Source: Cyanobacteria bacterium UBA8803 (lineage in GTDB: Bacteria; Cyanobacteriota; Cyanobacteriia; Cyanobacteriales; Coleofasciculaceae). From it: a stretch of DNA of 11,509 nucleotides. Both the position numbers and the translations under genes were made by a program. The stretch spans positions 33,930-45,438 of the forward strand of contig DNXU01000279.1 in the NCBI GenBank assembly GCA_003505715.1. The letters are read 5' to 3'. Below the pieces are notes generated by a model. The model was not told where the DNA came from. It ran no database searches and was given only the letters and a program-made list of their open reading frames with translations. Below are positions 6,210 to 11,509 of the stretch, one piece after another (position 1 is the stretch's first letter; every line of letters starts with the position of its first letter).

Positions 6210-7676
6210 ATGGGTGTTTCATCAAGGTATTGGACGATTTGGACAATTGATGCAGCAAGTAAAGGGCATGGCTACAAATGCTGGTCTCCCCCTACCGTGC
6301 AGGAGTTTTTCCAAAAACAAGTTCTAGAGGGTTCGGCACATTTTCCTAACTCAGACAAAGATATCCAAGAGCTATTACTATCTGTGTTCCGGACTACAGC
6401 ATCCTCGGTTGACTTGACCAGTCGGGTTTTAGCTGGACTTTGTCTGAGATGTTATGTTTCTTACCCCATTTTGAAAGCTTGTAGGAAACTTGCCAGTTTG
6501 TTCAGTGCTGGCAAGCAATTTACCTACTGCGAGTTGCTGCCATTTGTTTTGAATGACGATGGCAGAACCCAAATCCTTTTAGATAGTGATGGGAAGACTC
6601 AACTTATTTTGAACAGTAAGGGCAAAACTCAAGTAGCAAGTTACAAGATATTTGCGGTTGAGGTGTTGCGAACGTACCGTCTAAACTCAGAGCATCGGCT
6701 GAGCTTAGAAAATTGGACTCACTATCAAACTCGACAAAATCAAGACCTGATCGACTTCCTATCAGAATGGGGGTTTCGGTCTCTCAGCGACTGGGCACTT
6801 TTAAACAAAGTTGGACTCCAACAACTCGAACGCCTATCTCAGCGCGATCGCTATATCGTAAAAGCATTCCATGCTGTTTATCGTCGAGACAGACGCCAGC
6901 AACGCCAAAATAGCCCAACTAGATGCCCAGATCCGACAGAGGCTCAACTTAAGGAAATGAGCCACCTCTTACAGGAAAAAGGAGTCGAGATCGCAGTTCC
7001 AGCTCAGCTGAGAGAAGCTTTAAGACAGGTGGCAGCAAACCTACATCAGTATGAGATTTGGAGCCGTCGCGGTGCGCCGCCATCAGAACCTTTGGAGTCC
7101 TTCGATCCTGATACTGGAGATCGTAGTCCTACCGAGGTAGTTGACGAGAACTCTACCAACGATTTAGGGGAGTTGGAACGAACAGAAATTTTAGAGTTCC
7201 TACAGGAGTCCCTGATCGAGATTTTAGATCGGTCTATCGACCAAGCGCTTAGCGAGCAGGTTGCTGCGATGCAGCAACGTCGGAAGTACGCTCCACTAGC
7301 TGCAAAGATCGTACCTGGTTTTCGACTGCTCTATTGTCAGGGAAAGTCTCAATCAGAAATTGCTTCCCTGTTGGGAATGACCAATCAGACTCAAGTCAGT
7401 CGCTTGTTACAAGTGAAAGCCCTTTTCAATAACGTTCGCTCTCTGACCGTGGATCAACTATTTCTGGCCATTTCCAAAAAAATCCAAGGCTTGGGGTTGG
7501 CAGATATCTCAACTCAGCCAGACAATTTGAGCAATATTATGCAGTTGTTGGAGGCGTTTGTAGATCGAGAAGTATTCCAAGAGGCAGCAGCAGAACTCCA
7601 CACGGCAAAAACCAAGGCCATGAACAGTGTCTATGCCCAGCGACTTTGTCGTTATCTACAAGGATATAAGGAATAA
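6210..7676 (+). CDS. Sigma-70-like helix-turn-helix protein, first gene of a CHAT/CHASE2 operon
   Basis: A 488-residue cytoplasmic protein that I place, with moderate confidence, in the divergent cyanobacterial sigma-70-like family found upstream of DUF1822 genes. Its best signature is a region-4-like helix-turn-helix at about 372-404 (YCQGKSQSEIASLLGM then QTQVSRLLQVKAL), which in sigma factors contacts the -35 element. The N-terminal helical part (about 50-115, LAGLCLRCYVSYPILKACRKL) and SDWALLNKVGLQQL (193-206) match my memory of the family, but a canonical region 2 is not obvious, so promoter melting is unproven. Residues 290-330 are an acidic linker. An unusual insertion holds three 10-residue repeats (116-145, core DGKTQ). 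ATG 6210 is the only ATG before codon 250; the frame is open upstream to a stop at 6114 but has no usual start codon there. It is followed after 4 bases by the DUF1822 gene. Confidence 0.7.
   Translation: MGVSSRYWTIWTIDAASKGHGYKCWSPPTVQEFFQKQVLEGSAHFPNSDKDIQELLLSVFRTTASSVDLTSRVLAGLCLRCYVSYPILKACRKLASLFSAGKQFTYCELLPFVLNDDGRTQILLDSDGKTQLILNSKGKTQVASYKIFAVEVLRTYRLNSEHRLSLENWTHYQTRQNQDLIDFLSEWGFRSLSDWALLNKVGLQQLERLSQRDRYIVKAFHAVYRRDRRQQRQNSPTRCPDPTEAQLKEMSHLLQEKGVEIAVPAQLREALRQVAANLHQYEIWSRRGAPPSEPLESFDPDTGDRSPTEVVDENSTNDLGELERTEILEFLQESLIEILDRSIDQALSEQVAAMQQRRKYAPLAAKIVPGFRLLYCQGKSQSEIASLLGMTNQTQVSRLLQVKALFNNVRSLTVDQLFLAISKKIQGLGLADISTQPDNLSNIMQLLEAFVDREVFQEAAAELHTAKTKAMNSVYAQRLCRYLQGYKE
7668..7672 (+). 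promoter_or_regulatory. Ribosome binding site deciding the DUF1822 start
   Basis: AAGGA lies 8 bases before the ATG at 7681, inside the last codons of the sigma-like gene. It favours this start over the in-frame ATG at 7627, which lies within the upstream coding sequence and has no comparable site. Confidence 0.7.
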
Positions 7677-7680
7677 ACCA

Positions 7681-9036
7681 ATGATTAATTCACCCATGGA
7701 TACCGCCGATATCAGGCTATTGCTGCCAGAAACGATTTGGTTGGCAGATGAAGATTTTGAGCGAGCTGTTGAGATTAGCAACCCCGTCAATGGCGAGACT
7801 CACCAGTGGCAAACTTATTTGCATGTTTTGGGGTTACTAGGTTTTGAGCAATGGTTGAGGATACGAGTTACAGATATTCCTATTAATCGAGAAAAATGTT
7901 CAATACTACAACCCAAATATCCTCACTTGCTCGCAGCAGCGTGCAATTTTAAGTTAGGCGAATTTAACCTGTGTCTGATTGCCACAGAAAGTCTGTTGGA
8001 TGAAGTGGTTCATATACCCAGAGCCGCTATTGATTTACCCTCATTTGCCGCTCATTTCTATGTGCTGTTGGAGGTAAATGAAGAACAGGAACAAGTCATT
8101 ATTCGAGGAGTATTGCGTCACGACCAACTGGTGAAGTATCGCCAATCAGTTAATTTACAACCCGAACCCAATTGGAGTTATGTGCTACCTTTATCTTTAT
8201 TTGAAATTGAACCCAATCGGTTACTGCATTACTCCCGTTTCTTAGTACCAACGGCTATTCCCTTACCCGTTGCCTCCGCAAATCATCGAGCCAAACCATC
8301 CCTGACACGAGCGCAAGTGGAAACTTTATTATCCAGCTTGCAATCTCCCGACCAACCGTTATGGCAGAGTTTGACTTGGGAAGAGGGAGCTATTATCCTG
8401 CAAAATCCTGAGCTACTAGATATCCTGTATCAATGGCAAACCCAAACTGAACGACCGATTTCTCTCTCAATTCGCTTGAGAGAAGTTTTGGCGATCCTAA
8501 CCCAGCCAGCCATCAATGCGGCACGATGGTTGCAAGGCGAATTGGATGAGGTAGCGCAAAGCTGGGAATTGTTCGTGCCTGAAATACCAAGTTTAGCGCT
8601 TTATCGCTCTATCGATTCTATCGATCAATTTGAGGCAGCGATCGCACAATTGAGAGCAGAGCTGGACATTCCCCTGGCAGTTCATCCTACTTATCAGGAT
8701 ATTCAACTAAATGAGATTCCTATAAGATTGTGTGCGCTCAGTTGGGTGGTTGAATCTCAACGCCCTGTATCTCCAGTCACGTCAGATAATAGCCAGAAAT
8801 GGTCATTTATGCTAATACTGGGAACCCAGAGCGGTATGGTTTTGCCCTGTGGCATTAAGCTGCAAGTGAGTAATCTCAGGGGTATTTTGGAAGAGTCTCT
8901 ATTAGAGATGGCAGACCCATTTCTTTACGTGCCTCCTGTAGAGGGAGACTGGGGTGAAACCTTGGTGGTAACGATAGTTTCCCCAGAGGGAATAACGCTG
9001 ACGTTACCTCCCTACACCTTCCAACCTCTACAGTGA
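7681..9036 (+). CDS. DUF1822 family protein
   Basis: A 451-residue soluble protein that I assign to DUF1822 (PF08852), a largely cyanobacterial family without known activity. Typical features are the N-terminal LLLPETIWLADEDFERA (13-29), the central helical INAARWLQGELDEVAQSWELF (278-298) and the C-terminal beta-rich part with GMVLPCGIKLQVSN (385-398) and GDWGETLVVTIVSPEG (422-437), ending in LPPYTFQP. No signal peptide, membrane helix or catalytic motif is visible. Its place between a sigma-like gene and a CHAT protease gene makes it a candidate protease partner, substrate or anti-sigma factor, but this is inference. The start is ATG 7681; an ATG 15 bases later (MDTADI) is possible. An upstream in-frame ATG at 7627 would overlap the preceding gene by 50 bases and is unlikely. 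Confidence 0.85.
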   Translation: MINSPMDTADIRLLLPETIWLADEDFERAVEISNPVNGETHQWQTYLHVLGLLGFEQWLRIRVTDIPINREKCSILQPKYPHLLAAACNFKLGEFNLCLIATESLLDEVVHIPRAAIDLPSFAAHFYVLLEVNEEQEQVIIRGVLRHDQLVKYRQSVNLQPEPNWSYVLPLSLFEIEPNRLLHYSRFLVPTAIPLPVASANHRAKPSLTRAQVETLLSSLQSPDQPLWQSLTWEEGAIILQNPELLDILYQWQTQTERPISLSIRLREVLAILTQPAINAARWLQGELDEVAQSWELFVPEIPSLALYRSIDSIDQFEAAIAQLRAELDIPLAVHPTYQDIQLNEIPIRLCALSWVVESQRPVSPVTSDNSQKWSFMLILGTQSGMVLPCGIKLQVSNLRGILEESLLEMADPFLYVPPVEGDWGETLVVTIVSPEGITLTLPPYTFQPLQ

Positions 9037-9057
9037 GAGTAATCAAAGGGATTTGAT

Positions 9058-11496
9058 ATGACATCTCGATCTGTTTTTAAACTCAAGGTCTTGCATCATA
9101 AAGATGATGAATCTTGTTCCTTCTTACTGCTTTGGGATGGAGGAAAGAAGGACATCTACATCAGTCTAAAGTACCCTAAGGAACTGCAACTCCGATACCA
9201 ACGCTGGCAACAACGCTACTGTAAGTACTACCAATTTCCCTTACCCCAACCTGCACAAAAAACTCGCAGCATCGCTCTCTCATCAGGAGATCTAGCTCAC
9301 GATTTAAGGGAAGCAGAAGAAGAGTTACTGACAGCATTTCAAAGATGGTTGGCAGAAGGGGAAGCGCACAAGATTCGAGACCAAATTCGAGATGAGTTAA
9401 CCCTCGCCCAAACTGCATCAGCACGAAAGCAAAAGTTTCACCGTCAGCACCACCTTGATATTTTCCTAAGTTGCAGTTCTGAACTGGCTAGACTCCCCTG
9501 GGAAGCTTGGCAACTTGCTCCTAATGGTATACCACCAGGTACGGTTCGGATCGTCCGCACCACAATGGAGGAGCAACAGGGTTCGATCCACACACCCCTG
9601 CGTCGTGGGAAAACCCGGATTCTAGCTATCTTAGCAGATGATCCGAAACTGCCATTAACAGAGGATTGGAAAATATTGCGATCGCTCCGATCTATTGCCG
9701 ACATTCAGCGCGTGACTTGGGAACCAGACGAAAACCCAGTAGGTATTAAAAACAAAATTGCCGAGGCGATCGCAAGCAAACCAGGTTGGGATGTGCTGTT
9801 TTTTGCCGGACACAGTAATGAAACTACCGCAACGGGCGGACAAGTCGCGATCGCTCCCGATATATTCCTATCAATTAACCAACTGGAGGAGCAACTCACT
9901 CAAGCTAGAGCCAATGGCTTGCAACTGGCGATTTTTAACTCTTGTAACGGTCTAAGCATTGCCAACTCTCTGACTCAGTTGGGATTGCAGGTAGTAGTCA
10001 TGCGGGAGCCAATTCACAATGATGTTGCCGTGAGTTTTCTCAAACGCTTCTGCCAGCATTTGGCTAAGCGCGAAGATGTTCTCGACTCGCTCTTAGGTGC
10101 CTGTAACTATCTCCAGTCCGAGCAAAAATTTGTTCATCCCTCTGCCTACCTGATTCCCTCATTTTTTAGTCCGCCTGGTGCAAGTCCGTGGCAACCTAAG
10201 TCTGATGGGAAGGGGGCGATCGAACCTTGGTTGCCAACCTGGCGAGAAGCGATCGCTTTATCGGCAACTCTGATGGTTAGCTTAATGGTTCCCGTGCAAG
10301 ATTTGTTACTGGATTTCCGCACCTTCGCTCAGGCTGTCTATCGGAACACAACGGGACAATTCCCGCCAGATAGGCAACCACCTGTGCTGTTAATTGCGCT
10401 CGATCAAGAGTCGATCAATCGAGCCATGGTTGATATTAAAGGGTTTGAAATCAAGCCCATGGATCGCGAATACTTGGCTAAGTTAGTTACCCGTCTGGCC
10501 AACTTAAATTTTAGAAGTATCGGCATTGATTATCTTCTGGATACAGAAGAACCAAAACAAGATAAACTGGCTAACTCTATCAAAGCCGCTGTTAGTCAAC
10601 AGAAAATTTGGTTTGTATTTGGTATTGATGAACAAAGTCAGTTAAAAGTGTTTCCCAAAATTGCTAGTTCTAATTGGAGCTTGCAGGGAGATATCACTCA
10701 TTCAGATGCATGGGATATTGAATTGCCTAAGGATGCCACCTGCACCCAATCCTGTCCCTTTGCTTATATCCTAGCACTTTCCCATATCCTGAACCAGGAG
10801 AATGCGCCAGCCGATCTACCTCAACCCCATTTGCAAAATCCAACTGATTTTGGTTTAAAAATCAGTAATTACCTAAAGCACGAAAACAATCAAAATCAAG
10901 CTCTTGCTGCCCTGAAGCAACAAGTCCATTCTCCCTTTGGCCTGCGCTCTATTATTGACTTTTCTATTCCCCCTGACCAAGCTTACAAATGGATGCCAGC
11001 TTTGGTGTTTCTCAAGCGTAATTTTCCCACCTCAGAGCTTCAACAGGGGCTAAAACGGCAGACTGTTATCATTGCCTCGGGAGGATATACTGATGCCGAG
11101 GATAATTTCTCAGTTCCCATAGCTGTGAGCTATTGGTGTCATTGGCAAAATTGGCAAGAAAGAAGAAAAAAAGATTGTCCTGAAGTCTTTACTGGAGGCG
11201 AAGCTCATGCCTATAGGGTTCACCATCTGCTTGGGCAGCATCAGCTGGTTTTACTGCCTGATATATTGATGATTGGCTTAGCAGCAATCTTGGGAAAATG
11301 GACGACTTTGATACTGCTCAAACAAAAGCGCCAACACGAGCAAAAATGGGTTTTGGTTTTGATGGGTACAACAGTCGCTTATGGCATTGTTGGTTTGCAG
11401 GTTTACGTCTCAGCTTCGGTTTGCCTTCCTTGGTTTTTACCCTCAGTAATGTTCTGGATTTTGGTTCTACAGTCGCAAGGGCGGGTTTTGACTTAA
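9058..11496 (+). CDS. CHAT protease domain-CHASE2 membrane sensor fusion
   Basis: An 812-residue protein. Residues about 130-370 are a CHAT caspase-like domain with the expected dyad: H252 in FFAGHS and C296 in FNSCNGL; RLPWEAWQL (145-153) precedes it as in relatives. The first 120 residues form a conserved N-terminal module without a named domain. A membrane helix at about 398-416 leads into a CHASE2 extracytoplasmic sensor domain (about 417-725; VLLIALDQES, RSIGIDYLLD, WMPALVFL, TVIIASGGYTDAEDNFSVP). Three further helices follow (about 731-754, 764-784, 789-806), putting both termini in the cytoplasm. There is no histidine kinase, GGDEF or cyclase module, so the CHAT domain is the only visible output. 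The likely role is to pass an outside signal to intracellular proteolysis; ligand and substrate are unknown. AAAGGGA (9045-9051) is a good Shine-Dalgarno, 21 bases after the DUF1822 stop. The last five codons and the stop lie in a dispersed repeat. Confidence 0.9.
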   Translation: MTSRSVFKLKVLHHKDDESCSFLLLWDGGKKDIYISLKYPKELQLRYQRWQQRYCKYYQFPLPQPAQKTRSIALSSGDLAHDLREAEEELLTAFQRWLAEGEAHKIRDQIRDELTLAQTASARKQKFHRQHHLDIFLSCSSELARLPWEAWQLAPNGIPPGTVRIVRTTMEEQQGSIHTPLRRGKTRILAILADDPKLPLTEDWKILRSLRSIADIQRVTWEPDENPVGIKNKIAEAIASKPGWDVLFFAGHSNETTATGGQVAIAPDIFLSINQLEEQLTQARANGLQLAIFNSCNGLSIANSLTQLGLQVVVMREPIHNDVAVSFLKRFCQHLAKREDVLDSLLGACNYLQSEQKFVHPSAYLIPSFFSPPGASPWQPKSDGKGAIEPWLPTWREAIALSATLMVSLMVPVQDLLLDFRTFAQAVYRNTTGQFPPDRQPPVLLIALDQESINRAMVDIKGFEIKPMDREYLAKLVTRLANLNFRSIGIDYLLDTEEPKQDKLANSIKAAVSQQKIWFVFGIDEQSQLKVFPKIASSNWSLQGDITHSDAWDIELPKDATCTQSCPFAYILALSHILNQENAPADLPQPHLQNPTDFGLKISNYLKHENNQNQALAALKQQVHSPFGLRSIIDFSIPPDQAYKWMPALVFLKRNFPTSELQQGLKRQTVIIASGGYTDAEDNFSVPIAVSYWCHWQNWQERRKKDCPEVFTGGEAHAYRVHHLLGQHQLVLLPDILMIGLAAILGKWTTLILLKQKRQHEQKWVLVLMGTTVAYGIVGLQVYVSASVCLPWFLPSVMFWILVLQSQGRVLT

Positions 11497-11509
11497 GTCA
11501 TATCTGCGG
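11478..11509. repeat. Second copy (partial) of the GTAGGGGCGGG palindromic element
   Basis: The reverse complement of 11478-11509 matches 2025-2056 at 30 of 32 bases. It is cut by the window end; the other half of the palindrome should lie beyond. It contains the last five codons (GRVLT) and the TAA stop (11494-11496) of the CHAT-CHASE2 gene. Confidence 0.85.

Larger units (their letters stand above)
6210..11496 (+). other. Predicted three-gene operon: sigma-like - DUF1822 - CHAT-CHASE2
   Basis: Three same-strand genes with gaps of 4 and 21 bases and no terminator between them; genes two and three each have a purine-rich Shine-Dalgarno. I recall the same gene order from other cyanobacteria, which suggests a conserved functional unit. 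The inferred layout is an envelope sensor-protease (CHAT-CHASE2), a soluble partner or substrate (DUF1822) and a transcription-factor-like output (sigma-like protein). The mechanism is not shown by sequence. No promoter was assigned upstream of 6210. Confidence 0.7.

Noticed and set aside
7627..7680. Upstream in-frame start of the DUF1822 gene at 7627
   Set aside because: It lies inside the sigma-like coding sequence in another frame, whereas ATG 7681 has AAGGA at good spacing and gives the usual family N-terminus.
8876..9064. Minus-strand frame across the DUF1822/CHAT gene junction
   Set aside because: It is antisense to two well-supported genes, with unnatural composition and no motif. The same reasoning removes the other short antisense frames in 9176-9899 and 817-1044.
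6210..11496. CRISPR type III-E (Craspase) locus itself
   Set aside because: There is no Cas7-11, array or TPR-CHAT gene. Only the general CHAT protease plus sigma-like gene logic is similar.
2025..11509. Terminal inverted repeats of a 9.4-kb mobile element (2025-2056 and 11478-11509)
   Set aside because: The two matches belong to a dispersed palindromic family whose first copy is a complete palindrome by itself. No transposase, integrase or target-site duplication is seen, so chance placement of two family members is simpler.

Overview
The window looks like chromosomal DNA of a repeat-rich, probably filamentous, cyanobacterium. The signs are at least twelve intact GCGATCGC (HIP1) octamers in 11.5 kb, short palindromic repeats at several gene borders, a heptamer tandem repeat of the STRR kind, and gene families that are typical of or expanded in cyanobacteria: DUF1822, CHAT-CHASE2 fusion, Uma2/DUF820 and Cys4 Ser/Thr kinases. 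No genus can be named from this sequence alone.

Left part (1-4062), all on the minus strand. A membrane-anchored Ser/Thr protein kinase with an N-terminal four-cysteine knuckle (98-1921) is followed by a six-helix-type TauE/SafE or DsbD_2-like membrane protein with a histidine-rich tail (2066-2791, start corrected downstream). Then comes an RTX/PPC secreted calcium-binding protein (2974-4062). These three look like independent genes, separated by palindromic repeats. A 368-base AT-rich region (4063-4430) without a gene lies between the RTX gene and the plus-strand genes.

Middle (4431-6100), plus strand. There is a small hypothetical protein, a Uma2-family nuclease-like protein with a repeat-built coiled-coil tail and a clear terminator, and a small exported protein of unknown function.

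Right part (6210-11496), plus strand. This is a compact three-gene operon: a sigma-70-like helix-turn-helix protein, a DUF1822 protein 4 bases further on, and a CHAT protease-CHASE2 membrane sensor 21 bases after that. It is the most interesting unit here. The CHAT domain keeps its His/Cys dyad, CHASE2 is an extracytoplasmic sensor domain, and the first gene resembles a sigma factor. A plausible but untested reading is an envelope signal that activates an intracellular caspase-like protease, which acts on DUF1822 and so frees or blocks the sigma-like protein. That logic would parallel the CHAT protease/substrate/sigma module of type III-E CRISPR (Craspase).

Palindromic repeats sit at or inside several gene ends. 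One carries the stop codon of the CHAT-CHASE2 gene, one supplies the terminator arm of the membrane-protein gene, and one creates a false N-terminal extension. Two related elements keep their stems paired through compensating base changes.
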